Shown piece after piece: positions 17,087 to 24,098 of a DNA stretch of 24,380 nt. The translations under genes were made by a program, and so were the position numbers. A model generated the notes under the pieces. That model was not told where the DNA came from. It was given only the letters and a program-made list of their open reading frames with translations, and did not search any database. How positions within the stretch are numbered: the stretch's first letter is position 1; every line of letters begins with the position of its first letter. This stretch comes from Phil1 sp964546125 (lineage in GTDB: Bacteria > Bacillota > Clostridia > Christensenellales > CAG-138), in contig CAZJIS010000027.1 in the NCBI GenBank assembly GCA_964546125.1, positions 1 through 24,380 of the forward strand, in the 5' to 3' direction.

Positions 17087-18127
17087 TCAGCAGTATTTCT
17101 CATCGAAGAGCTTGCGCAGTTTGGGGCTCTCGCGCAGCACGTCGAGGGTGATCTGCGCGTGGTTCTTGGTGTAGCCGTTGCCCACGATCATCGTGACGTC
17201 CTTGCCGATGCCCTCGGCGCCGAGCGCCGCGCGCGTGAAGCTCGTGGCCATCGAGAAGAAGTAGACGATGCCGTCATCCCGCACGGGCAAAATGGCGCTC
17301 ATCTCGCAGGCCTCGATGTTCACGCAACTGATCGAAACATCGTATTCGCGGCCGCCGTTGGCGGCAAGGGCCGCCTCGAGCACCGCCACGGGCTCGGTGG
17401 CGCTCGCGACAATCACCTTATGGTAGACGCCGAGTTCCATGAGCGCGTCGACCTGCTTGGGGTTGCGCACGACGCCCACGACGTTGCCCGTGGGGCCGAC
17501 TTTCTTCATGGCCTCATAGCCGCAAAGCACGCCGCTCTTGCCGTTTGCGCCGAGGATGAGCACGCTGTCCCCCTCCTTGGGGAGCTTGCGGGCCTGCGCG
17601 GGCGCGCCGGCCACGTCGAGCGCCGCAAGTGCGAGCGCTTCGCTCATGTCGTCGGGCAGTTTCGCGTAGATGCCGCTCTCGAAGAGCACGGCCTTGCCCT
17701 CGATATCCACGCGGTCGATGTCCTTGTGGATGGCCTTGATCTTATCGATGCGAAGCGGGGTGAGCGAAAGGGAAACGAGCGAGGCGATCTTGTCGCCGAC
17801 CTTGAGGTCGCGGTCCCTGAGGTCTTCGCCGATGTAGGCCACGCGGCCGATGAACATGCCGCCGCTGCCGGTGACGGGGTTCTGCTGCTTGCCGCGCTCG
17901 CCGACGATGCCGAGGATCATTTCGCCGATCTTCTGCTCGTCGCCGCCGCAGGCCTCTTCGATCTGGGTGAACGAGGCGGAGTCGACGTTGAGGGAGATCA
18001 CGTCGCAGATGATCTCGTTGGAATAGAGCTTCTCCATGTCGTTGTCGATTTTGTACGCCGCCTGCGTCAAAACGCCCTGCGGCTCGATCACGCGGTGGGT
18101 TCCGTATTTGTTGCCTTTAACTGCCAT
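17087..18127 (-). CDS. kdd: L-erythro-3,5-diaminohexanoate dehydrogenase
   Basis: A 346-residue dehydrogenase starting MAVKGNKYGTHRVIEPQGVL, an N-terminus typical of Kdd proteins. A glycine-rich region GSGGMFIGRVAYIGEDL (about 87-103) precedes the Rossmann nucleotide-binding segment VLILGANGKSGVLCGYEAM (189-207). It oxidatively deaminates 3,5-diaminohexanoate to 5-amino-3-oxohexanoate with NAD. The fold resembles zinc-less medium-chain dehydrogenases. It lies 66 bases after kce, with an AGGAGG site, and 120 bases before kamA. Its neighbours leave little doubt about its role. Confidence 0.95.
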   Translation of the reverse strand: MAVKGNKYGTHRVIEPQGVLTQAAYKIDNDMEKLYSNEIICDVISLNVDSASFTQIEEACGGDEQKIGEMILGIVGERGKQQNPVTGSGGMFIGRVAYIGEDLRDRDLKVGDKIASLVSLSLTPLRIDKIKAIHKDIDRVDIEGKAVLFESGIYAKLPDDMSEALALAALDVAGAPAQARKLPKEGDSVLILGANGKSGVLCGYEAMKKVGPTGNVVGVVRNPKQVDALMELGVYHKVIVASATEPVAVLEAALAANGGREYDVSISCVNIEACEMSAILPVRDDGIVYFFSMATSFTRAALGAEGIGKDVTMIVGNGYTKNHAQITLDVLRESPKLRKLFDEKYC

Positions 18128-18193
18128 AAAATGGTGCCTCCTGTCGCTAAGTAAGAATAGATTTATGGTTCGGTTCAGGATCTAGCCGAAAGC

Positions 18194-19018
18194 TTACCTT
18201 GCCTTGAGGGAAAGGATTGCGCGCGCCTCGCCGGCGCTTGCGATCTCGCGCCCGAGCTCGCGCGAAAGGCGCACGACCTTTTCGACTAGCTCGCCGTTGC
18301 TCCTGGCGAGCACGCCGCGGGAGAGATAGAGGTTATCTTCAAAGCCCACGCGCACGTTGCCGCCCATGACGATGGCGGGCGCTGCGAGCGTGAAGGCGCT
18401 ACGGCCGACGCCGGTCGCCGTCCACGTGGAGCCGGCGGGGATGCCCTCCGCGAGCCACACGAGGTTTTTAACCGTGGCGCCCGCGCAGCCGGGGACGCCG
18501 AGCACGAAGTTGAACTGCATGGGCGCGCCGGGCACTTCGCCCTTTTTTGCCATGGTGAGGATCGTTTCAAGGTGGCCCATTTCAAAGCATTCGTATTCGG
18601 GCTTGATGCCGTTTTCGATCATGCGTTTGCCAAAGGCGCGCATCGTTGGCATCGTGTTTTCAAACACCTCATCGCCGAAGTTGCAGGTTCCGCAATCGAG
18701 CGTGGCCATTTCGGGGAACAGCTCCGTGGGCTGCAGCCGCTCCGCGGGGGTCATGCCGGTGGCGCCGCCTGTGGAGGGGATGAGGATCGCCGCGGGCACT
18801 TCGGCCCTGATCGCGTCCATCACCACGCGGAAGCGCTCACGGTCCTGCGTGGGAGTTCCATCGTCGAAGCGCACGTGAACGTGGATGATCGCCGCGCCCG
18901 CGTCATAGGCGGATTTGGCCTCGCGCACCATTTCCTCGACCGTGTAGGGGACGTTGGGGTTCTGCTGCTTGGTGACCTCCGCGCCGCAGATGGCCGCGGT
19001 GATGATCAGCTTTTCCAT
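18194..19018 (-). CDS. kce: 3-keto-5-aminohexanoate cleavage enzyme (BKACE family)
   Basis: A 274-residue (beta/alpha)8-barrel protein of the BKACE (former DUF849) family. Zinc-binding His46 and His48 (IIHVHVR), Glu14 (ICGAEVTK), and the GGNVRVGFEDNLYL segment (Arg223, Glu227) are in place, at positions very close to those known for Kce. It condenses 5-amino-3-oxohexanoate with acetyl-CoA to give acetoacetate and 3-aminobutyryl-CoA. The AAAGGAG site and the ATG at 19018 agree, and it lies 22 bases after kal. The family has other beta-keto acid substrates, but the operon fixes this one. Confidence 0.96.
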   Translation of the reverse strand: MEKLIITAAICGAEVTKQQNPNVPYTVEEMVREAKSAYDAGAAIIHVHVRFDDGTPTQDRERFRVVMDAIRAEVPAAILIPSTGGATGMTPAERLQPTELFPEMATLDCGTCNFGDEVFENTMPTMRAFGKRMIENGIKPEYECFEMGHLETILTMAKKGEVPGAPMQFNFVLGVPGCAGATVKNLVWLAEGIPAGSTWTATGVGRSAFTLAAPAIVMGGNVRVGFEDNLYLSRGVLARSNGELVEKVVRLSRELGREIASAGEARAILSLKAR

Positions 19019-19040
19019 TTGTTTCTCCTTTCGGCTTTGC

Positions 19041-19445
19041 TCAGATCTGGGGGCCTCTTTGCTTATTGCGCGGCACGACGCAGGTTCCGCTCGCGCGGCA
19101 GACGACCACGGGCTCCTTTAAAACATCGCACGCCGAGTCGCTGATGTCCGGCCGCGGCACGATGACCTTGCGCGCCTCGAAGACCATCTTGCGCGAGCTG
19201 TTGCCCATCTGCGTGATCTCGCCGTAGGCTTCGATGAAATCCCCCGCGTACACGGGCGCCATAAACTCCACCATGTCGTAGGCTTTGAACAGGCCCTCGT
19301 CCCCGTCGCTGAGGATGAGAAGCTCCGTGGCGACATCGCCGAAAAGGTGCAGCATATGCGCGCCGTCCACCAATCCTCCGCCGTAATGCGCATCTTCCGC
19401 ACCCATCCTGAGCCGGATCGTCGAAGTAAATTTCTTTTCCTCCAT
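19041..19445 (-). CDS. kal: 3-aminobutyryl-CoA ammonia-lyase
   Basis: A 134-residue hotdog-fold protein starting MEEKKFTSTIRLRMGAEDAH (ATG 19443-19445). A longer in-frame start at 19577 falls inside the riboswitch terminator region and is rejected; an AAGGAGG site lies 11 bases upstream of the chosen ATG. Typical Kal segments are HYGGGLVDGAHMLHLFGDVA and AYDMVEFMAPVYAGDFIEAYG. It eliminates ammonia from L-3-aminobutyryl-CoA to give crotonyl-CoA, linking the lysine route to butyrate formation. First gene of the operon, 163 bases downstream of the riboswitch aptamer. Length is normal for the family (about 125-135). Confidence 0.94.
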   Translation of the reverse strand: MEEKKFTSTIRLRMGAEDAHYGGGLVDGAHMLHLFGDVATELLILSDGDEGLFKAYDMVEFMAPVYAGDFIEAYGEITQMGNSSRKMVFEARKVIVPRPDISDSACDVLKEPVVVCRASGTCVVPRNKQRGPQI

Positions 19446-19522
19446 GATTCGCGTTGCCTCCTTAATTTGTTCGTTATGAGAAAGGTTTCGTGCAATGCTG
19501 AAGCTCGATCGGATTTCATCGG

Positions 19523-19560
19523 GCGATATCGCGCCGGCCGCTCGGGCGGCCGATAGCGCT
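19523..19560 (-). repeat. Second AGCGCTATCG copy and hairpin downstream of the riboswitch terminator
   Basis: The ten bases AGCGCTATCG, which include the 3' strand of riboswitch helix P1, occur exactly again at 19551-19560, between the terminator and kal. Here they open a second hairpin in which GCG-TATCG pairs with CGATA-CGC (down to 19523) around an inner stem GCCG/CGGC. No U-run follows it. The repeat may be a remnant of a duplicated expression platform or an alternative partner for the P1 5' strand. Confidence 0.6.
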
Positions 19561-19564
19561 CCAT

Positions 19565-19617
19565 CAAAAAAGAACAAACGCTACCGACGCATGCCGAAAA
19601 GCTGCATCGATAGCGCT
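19565..19617 (-). terminator. Riboswitch-controlled intrinsic terminator
   Basis: The 5' arm CGCTATCGATGCA (19603-19615) pairs over 13 positions, two of them G-T, with TGCGTCGGTAGCG (19579-19591) and is followed by TTTGTTCTTTTTT on the minus strand. The 5' arm contains CTATCG (19608-19613), the 3' strand of the aptamer's P1 helix, so the terminator and the ligand-bound P1 cannot coexist. Confidence 0.88.
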
Positions 19618-19774
19618 TCATCTCCAGATGACAGTCATGGGGCGCTCAGCTCCATGCCCAAGCTCAGCGCGCGGGGCACGCTTTCGCTTTCGGCGGAGGT
19701 ACATTCGCGCCGCCCTCGGGCCCCCGGCCCTTGCCATGCGAGCGTTACCTTATCCTTCCGCGCCTCTATCGTCC
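19608..19774 (-). promoter_or_regulatory. Lysine riboswitch (L-box) upstream of the lysine fermentation operon
   Basis: The minus strand opens with GGACGATAGAGGCGCGG and closes with GACTGTCATCTGGAGA and GCGCTATCG, the conserved ends of the lysine riboswitch aptamer. Between them lies CCGCCGAAAGCG, matching the conserved GCCGAA segment, and several GC-rich helices. P1 forms between CGATAG (19766-19771) and CTATCG (19608-19613). The aptamer starts about 12 bases after the predicted transcription start. Because the P1 3' strand is used directly by the terminator, lysine binding should prevent termination and switch the genes on, opposite to biosynthetic L-boxes but sensible for a catabolic operon. 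The aptamer call is firm; the direction of control is inference from base pairing. Confidence 0.93.
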
Positions 19775-19792
19775 TAATTCACTTGCGTTCAT

Positions 19793-19821
19793 ATTATAAT
19801 TTTTGCGCGCCGTGAAGTCAA
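19793..19821 (-). promoter_or_regulatory. SigA promoter of the lysine operon
   Basis: TTGACT (19816-19821) and a perfect TATAAT (19793-19798) are separated by 17 bases on the minus strand, giving a start near 19786 and a 340-base leader. The -35 hexamer contains the TGA stop codon of pxpC (19818-19820), so no terminator fits between the two operons. Confidence 0.88.
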
Positions 19822-20840
19822 GATGAAAATACCTCGCGAACCGTAATTTTATAAGCTTGTTGCCCGACTTTTACGCGCATTGTTTTCGTGCCCCAATGCG
19901 CTTCGAGGCGCGCAAACGCATCCTCCCTCTCCCGCAGTTCCGCCTGCGCCGCAGCGAGCGGAACATAGGCAAAACGCACCCGGTCGCCGGGGCGCAATTG
20001 CGCGGCAATGCGAAGGTCCGCGCCGATGAGCCAGAAGGGCTTCGCGTAGCCGCCGGTGGTCTGCGCCTGCGCCATCATCACGATGGGAAGGCCCGCGCCC
20101 GTGACCTGCACGGCGCCGCGGGCGAGCGCGTCGGTGATGATGTTGCCGTCCTGCCCCGGGTTAAACGCGAGTGCCGCGCCAGAAAAGCGGATGCCCATGC
20201 GGTCGCTCTCGGGAAGCACCGCATATTCGTTTGAAAAAAACGCCTCCTCGCCCGCCGGGGAAAGCGCGCCGCGCTGCGGCCCGTCCGTCACGCGCAGCAG
20301 TTTTTCGCCCTCCATAATATAGCCGCCCATGCCTTGGGGGATCCGGCGCCCCATTAAATAGGCCGCGTCCTTTGGCAGCGCGACCGGCAGCCGGTCTCCG
20401 CGCCGCAGTTTTTCGCCCGGGCGAAGGCCGCCAAGCCCCGCACGCGCGTCGCATGAAACGCTTCCGAGCGCAGGCGTGAGCCCGAGGCCGCCCGCGAAAG
20501 AAAGGTAGGTCCTACAGCCGAGCACAATGGGCGCGGCCGCAAGCTGCTGGCCCGCGCGCGCAAAAATGGGCGTGTCCATCTCAACGGGCGCGCCATCGAG
20601 CAAAGCTTCGCAGCGGCCGCCCGTGAGGGCGAAGACCGTATCGTCTAAAAAACGGATGGCGGGGGTCGTCAGCGCCGCCTCCAGCGCGCCCTTGTGCCGC
20701 GCGTTGCCCACAAGAAGGTTTGCGGCTGCGAGCGCCCAATCGTCCATCGCCCCCGAGCGGGAAACACCAAAGCGCATGAAGCCGCCGCGGCCCGCATCCT
20801 GCACGCTCGTGCCGGGGCCGGGGTTCACGATCTCGATCAC
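19818..20840 (-). CDS. pxpC: 5-oxoprolinase subunit C (biotin-dependent carboxylase-like domain)
   Basis: A 340-residue PxpC (KipA/AHS2 family) starting MIEIVNPGPGTSVQDAGRGG, with the family run FGVSRSGAMDDWALAAANLL. Later blocks LSFAGGLGLTPALGS, the PQRGALSPAGEEAF region, YAVLPESDRMGIRFSG and GNIITDALARGAVQVTGAGLP complete the match. PxpC works with PxpA and PxpB to hydrolyse 5-oxoproline to glutamate at the expense of ATP. The start overlaps the pxpB stop by four bases (ATGA, 20837-20840). Last gene of its operon; its stop lies inside the -35 element of the next operon. Confidence 0.94.
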   Translation of the reverse strand: MIEIVNPGPGTSVQDAGRGGFMRFGVSRSGAMDDWALAAANLLVGNARHKGALEAALTTPAIRFLDDTVFALTGGRCEALLDGAPVEMDTPIFARAGQQLAAAPIVLGCRTYLSFAGGLGLTPALGSVSCDARAGLGGLRPGEKLRRGDRLPVALPKDAAYLMGRRIPQGMGGYIMEGEKLLRVTDGPQRGALSPAGEEAFFSNEYAVLPESDRMGIRFSGAALAFNPGQDGNIITDALARGAVQVTGAGLPIVMMAQAQTTGGYAKPFWLIGADLRIAAQLRPGDRVRFAYVPLAAAQAELREREDAFARLEAHWGTKTMRVKVGQQAYKITVREVFSS

Positions 20841-21517
20841 TGTTCAGCCTCCCCCGCAAGAATGCGGTATTGCGCCTCATCGATGGGCACGAAGCGCAGC
20901 CTGTTGCCCGCCGCGAGCAAAAAGGGTTGTTCACGCATGGGATCATAGAGCTTTACCGGCGTCCTGCCGATGATGCGCCAGCCGCCGGGCGAGGCCATCG
21001 GATAGACGCCCGTCTGCGCGCCGGCGATGCCCACGCTGCCCGCCTCCACCCGCGTGCGCGGCGTTTCGAGCCGCGGCGTTTCAAGCCGCGCGTCCATGCC
21101 GCCCAAGTAAGGGAAGCCGGGCGTGAAGCCCAGCATATAAACAGGGTATTCCGCCGCCGCGTGGTGGCGGATCGCTTCTTCTTCCGAAAGGCCCGCATGC
21201 GCCGCCACGAACGCAAGGTCGGGGCCGAACGCTCCGCCATAGCACACGGGCAAGGCGACGGTCTGCACCACCCCCGCTTCGCCCGCGGAAGCGGGCTTAA
21301 GCGCATAGAGGCGCCCGGTAAGCGCCTCCCAGGAAAGGACGAGCGGATCATAGAGGATCATCAGCGCGCAATAGCTCGGCACCAGCTCAACAACGCCGGG
21401 GATTGCCGCCTGCCCGACGGCGCGCGCGAAGGCCGTGACTTCGGCGTTCACCTCGGGCGCGATGCGCTCTTCAAAGCGGATGGAAACCGCACAGTCGCCG
21501 CAGGGAACGATGTTCAT
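20837..21517 (-). CDS. pxpB: 5-oxoprolinase subunit B
   Basis: A 226-residue PxpB (KipI/AHS1 family) starting MNIVPCGDCAVSIRFEERI (ATG 21515-21517, GGGAGGTGG site). A start at 21622 lies deep inside pxpA and is rejected. The core has PVCYGGAFGPDLAFVAAHAG (about residues 90-110), YPVYMLGFTPGFPYLGGMDA, and the GSVGIAGAQTGVYPMASPGG block followed by WRIIGRTPVKLYDP, all diagnostic. An extra near-repeat RLETPRLETPRT occurs before the GSVGIAG block, from a short duplication of LETPR. It overlaps pxpA and pxpC by four bases each, so the three subunits are probably translated in a coupled way. Confidence 0.94.
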   Translation of the reverse strand: MNIVPCGDCAVSIRFEERIAPEVNAEVTAFARAVGQAAIPGVVELVPSYCALMILYDPLVLSWEALTGRLYALKPASAGEAGVVQTVALPVCYGGAFGPDLAFVAAHAGLSEEEAIRHHAAAEYPVYMLGFTPGFPYLGGMDARLETPRLETPRTRVEAGSVGIAGAQTGVYPMASPGGWRIIGRTPVKLYDPMREQPFLLAAGNRLRFVPIDEAQYRILAGEAEQ

Positions 21518-22278
21518 CGCGCCACCTCCCAAAGCGGCGCAAGCGCAACGCCCGCCTCTTCGAGCGCCAAGCGGATGCGAGAAGCAAACTCCGCCGCGCC
21601 CGGGTTGTCGCCATGCAGGCACACGGTATCCGCGCGGATGGGAACGGGCGTGCCGTCGACGGCCGTGACCACGCCCTCGCGGGCCATACCGACCACGCGG
21701 CGCGCGATCTCTTTTATGTCGTCAAGGACCGCCCCGGGCCGCGAGCGCGGCACAAGCGAACCATCGGGCAGATAGGCGCGGTCCGCAAACACCTCGCTCG
21801 CAAAAACGAGGCCGCAATCCCGCGCGGCATCCGCCAGAAGGCTGCCCGAGAGGCCGACGAAAATCAGCGATGGGTCGAACGCGGCGACGGCCTCGCAGAC
21901 CGCCTGCGCGAGCGCGCGGTCCCGCGCGGCCATATTGTAGAGCGCGCCGTGGGGTTTTACGTGGCGCATGCGCAGCCCCGCCGCGCGGCAGAATGCCTCG
22001 AGCGCGCCGAGCTGGTAGAGCATGAGCGCGCGCACCTCCCCGGGCTCCGCCGCAATTTCCGTGCGGCCGAAGTTCTCGCGATCCCAAAAACCGGGGTGCG
22101 CGCCCACGGCGCAGCCAAAGCGCCCCGCAAGCGCCACCGTGCGCGCCATGTGGCAGGGCCCGCCCGCGTGGAAGCCGCAGGCGATGTTCGCCGAGGTGAT
22201 CTCGGGCAGCACCGCCGCGTCGAGCGCGCCGCCGTCGTCCATTTCGCCAAGGTCGCAGTTGAAGTCGATTTTAAGCAT
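21514..22278 (-). CDS. pxpA: 5-oxoprolinase subunit A (LamB/YcsF family)
   Basis: A 254-residue PxpA starting MLKIDFNCDLGEMDDGGAL (ATG 22276-22278, CGGAGG site); a start at 22353 inside the previous gene is rejected. Conserved segments are ITSANIACGFHAGGPCHM (about residues 29-46), GAHPGFWDRENFGR, RHVKPHGALYNMAARD, FVGLSGS, FASEVFADRAYLPDGSLVPR and a C-terminal CLHGDNPGA. The Asp and His residues in these motifs form the proposed catalytic site. With PxpB and PxpC it makes the prokaryotic ATP-dependent 5-oxoprolinase. It starts one base after the stop of the preceding cyclase-half gene. Confidence 0.95.
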   Translation of the reverse strand: MLKIDFNCDLGEMDDGGALDAAVLPEITSANIACGFHAGGPCHMARTVALAGRFGCAVGAHPGFWDRENFGRTEIAAEPGEVRALMLYQLGALEAFCRAAGLRMRHVKPHGALYNMAARDRALAQAVCEAVAAFDPSLIFVGLSGSLLADAARDCGLVFASEVFADRAYLPDGSLVPRSRPGAVLDDIKEIARRVVGMAREGVVTAVDGTPVPIRADTVCLHGDNPGAAEFASRIRLALEEAGVALAPLWEVAR

Positions 22279-22279
22279 G

Positions 22280-23074
22280 TTATTCCTCCGAAGCAAGCGC
22301 AGAGTTGAGCGTATCGGTGATGAGCATGTGGCCGGGCGCGTGCGTGATGACAAAGGGCAGCTTCGCGCGCGCCACCGCCGCCTGGGGCGTGACCCCGCAG
22401 GCCCAAAAAACGGTCGTTTCGCCGGGCTTTACCGTGACGGCCTCGCCATAATCGGGCCGGGCAATATCTTCGATGCCGATCTCCATCGGGTTGCCGATGT
22501 GCACGGGCGCGCCGTGCACGCGCGGGAAGCGGGCGGTGATCTTGGCGGCGCGCGCGGCCTCGCCGGGCGTCATCGGGCGCATGCTCACGACCATGTTCCC
22601 GCCGAAGACCCCCGAGGGGACGAGCGGGATGTTCGTACTATACATCGGCACATTGCGCCCCTGCTCGATATGCCGCACGGGGATGCCGGAGAGAAGCAGC
22701 GCATCCTCAAACGAGAAGCTGCAGCCGATGAGAAACGCCACGAGATCCCCGCGCCAAATGCCCGAAGCGTCCTCATATTCGCCGGCGAGGGCGCCGGATT
22801 CATACACGCGGTATTTGGGAATATCCCGCGCGACATCCGCGCCCGGGGCAATGGTTTTTAAGAGCCTTTCCCCCGCGGGCACGACCTCGAGCACCGGGCA
22901 GGGCTTGGGGTTGAGCTGCGTGAAGCGCAGGAAATCCGGCGCATATTCTTCTGGGATGGCGGCGAGGTTGCATTGCGCGTAGCCCGGGCACAACCCGGAG
23001 GTCTGCCCCGCAAACGCGCCCGCGCGGATGAGCGCGCGGATCTCTTTGGGGCTCTTGTTCAAAAGTTCATTCAT
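22280..23074 (-). CDS. YcsI-like DUF1445 protein (N-terminal half of D-glutamate cyclase)
   Basis: A 264-residue protein starting MNELLNKSPKEIRALIRAG, with GLCPGYAQCNLAAIPEEYAP, DIPKYRVYESG, LVAFLIGCSFSFEDALL, NVPMYSTNIPLVPSGVFGGN and GAPVHIGNPMEIGIEDI. This is the DUF1445/YcsI family, often labelled putative hydro-lyase, and corresponds to the N-terminal domain of mammalian D-glutamate cyclase (DGLUCY). In Bacillus subtilis the ycsI gene also sits beside the pxp genes. Its start overlaps the previous gene by eight bases with an AAGGAGG site, and it ends one base before pxpA. Together with the DUF4392 gene upstream it may convert D-glutamate to 5-oxo-D-proline; that is inference. Confidence 0.88.
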   Translation of the reverse strand: MNELLNKSPKEIRALIRAGAFAGQTSGLCPGYAQCNLAAIPEEYAPDFLRFTQLNPKPCPVLEVVPAGERLLKTIAPGADVARDIPKYRVYESGALAGEYEDASGIWRGDLVAFLIGCSFSFEDALLLSGIPVRHIEQGRNVPMYSTNIPLVPSGVFGGNMVVSMRPMTPGEAARAAKITARFPRVHGAPVHIGNPMEIGIEDIARPDYGEAVTVKPGETTVFWACGVTPQAAVARAKLPFVITHAPGHMLITDTLNSALASEE

Positions 23075-23960
23075 GCCGGGCCCTCCTTGTGAAATAACTT
23101 TGAAGCGCCCTGCGCAGCGCTTCGAGCACGGCGAGGTTCGCCTCGAAGGGGAGGCCGTCCACCGTCATCGCGGGGAGCCTGGTGACCCCGTCGACCCCGC
23201 CCGCGTCGAGCACGGCGCGCATGAGCTTTTCCTGCTCCGCGTCCGTGGGCAAAAGATTCCGCCCGGCGCGCGCGCTCAAAAGCGCGGCGACGCCCCATCC
23301 CCACCAATTGGAAACGCCGGCCATCAGGGTGATGTCCGCATCAAGGCGCGCCGCCACCGTTTCGCCGTGGGGAACGAGGCGCGCGGCCGCCGCGCGGTGC
23401 GCCCCCGTGCCAAGCTCGTTGCCCCCGTCGCCAATGGCGATGGCCACGGCCCCCGCCTCGCGCGCGAGCGCATAAACGAGGTCCGTGTCGGCAACGATGT
23501 CGTCGATCACGCCGCCGCGGGCGTTGCGGTAATGCCCGTCGGCCGCCTTGCCCGGCCGCTCGAGCGGGAAAACATGCGTGGGCGCAAATTCCTCAATGAG
23601 CCGTTTAGCAGCCCCGGGGTCATCTTTTTCCAAAAGATGCGTTTGCACGCCGGGCACGCGGCAATCGACGGCCGCGCGAACCTGCCCGAAGTTGAACGCA
23701 TCCGTCACCACGGCGCACTCGACGCCGCCGTCCCTTAGCGCATAGGCCATATCCGCCGCGCCGACGGGGCCGTCGGTTTCGCAGCACACGCGCCCGTCGG
23801 GCGTGCGGATAGGAAAGCCCGTAATAATCAGCGCACGGCGGGCGCGCGCGAGTTCCTCATAAGCGCGGGCAAGATCGGGCGCGGGCAAAAAGCCCATCAG
23901 CCCCCGCCCGCCCGGGTCGCGCGAGAGGATGGCCAAAAGGTCGCAAAAAAAAGTGTTCAT
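23067..23960 (-). CDS. DUF4392 protein (C-terminal half of D-glutamate cyclase)
   Basis: A 297-residue protein starting MNTFFCDLLAILSRDPGGRG. Key segments are ALIITGFPIRTPDGRVCCET (about 44-63), THVFPLERPGKAADGHYRNA (128-147), VIDDIVADTDLVYALA and IAIGDGGNELGTG (176-186), typical of DUF4392, the second domain of mammalian D-glutamate cyclase. Here the two domains are separate, adjacent genes in the reverse order of the fusion. The ATG at 23960 has no clear ribosome binding site; a GTG at 23981 has an AGGA eight bases away but lies inside the predicted promoter. First gene of the oxoproline operon. Confidence 0.85.
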   Translation of the reverse strand: MNTFFCDLLAILSRDPGGRGLMGFLPAPDLARAYEELARARRALIITGFPIRTPDGRVCCETDGPVGAADMAYALRDGGVECAVVTDAFNFGQVRAAVDCRVPGVQTHLLEKDDPGAAKRLIEEFAPTHVFPLERPGKAADGHYRNARGGVIDDIVADTDLVYALAREAGAVAIAIGDGGNELGTGAHRAAAARLVPHGETVAARLDADITLMAGVSNWWGWGVAALLSARAGRNLLPTDAEQEKLMRAVLDAGGVDGVTRLPAMTVDGLPFEANLAVLEALRRALQSYFTRRARHE

Positions 23961-23968
23961 ACGGCATA

Positions 23969-23997
23969 ATCTTATCCCCACGCGAAATTCCTGTCAA
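23969..23997 (-). promoter_or_regulatory. Probable promoter of the cyclase-pxp operon
   Basis: TTGACA (23992-23997), a 17-base spacer and TAAGAT (23969-23974) on the minus strand. The start would fall near 23962, only a base or two from the ATG at 23960, which would make a leaderless message. The -35 is perfect and the -10 moderate. Alternatively the true promoter lies further upstream and GTG 23981 is used. Confidence 0.5.
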
Positions 23998-24028
23998 CAG
24001 CGGACGGCCAAAACGAACCGTTTCAGGC

Positions 24029-24061
24029 AAAAACCGGGACGGCCCCTTGAGGAGCCGCCCC
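24029..24061 (-). terminator. Terminator of the SASP gene
   Basis: GGGGCGGCTCC (24051-24061) pairs over 11 positions, with two G-T pairs, with GGGGCCGTCCC (24036-24046) around a TCAA loop, followed by GGTTTTTG on the minus strand. It begins 38 bases beyond the gene's stop codon. Confidence 0.85.
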
Positions 24062-24098
24062 GCTGCGCCATAATTGGCAATCGTCTTTTTGCGATCCG

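Noticed and set aside
14309..18154. A 1281-codon open frame on the plus strand
   Set aside because: It lies opposite kamD, kamA and kdd, all certain genes, and its sequence is low-complexity His/Ala/Arg/Asp typical of the antisense frame of GC-rich coding DNA.
19446..19577. A longer kal start (178 codons)
   Set aside because: It begins inside the terminator U-run of the riboswitch, and the added residues are not found in Kal; the start at 19445 has an AAGGAGG site.
21027..21100. Tandem repeat in pxpB (LETPRLETPR) as a frameshift or artefact
   Set aside because: The frame is intact on both sides and the conserved block follows normally; it is a short in-frame duplication in a surface loop.
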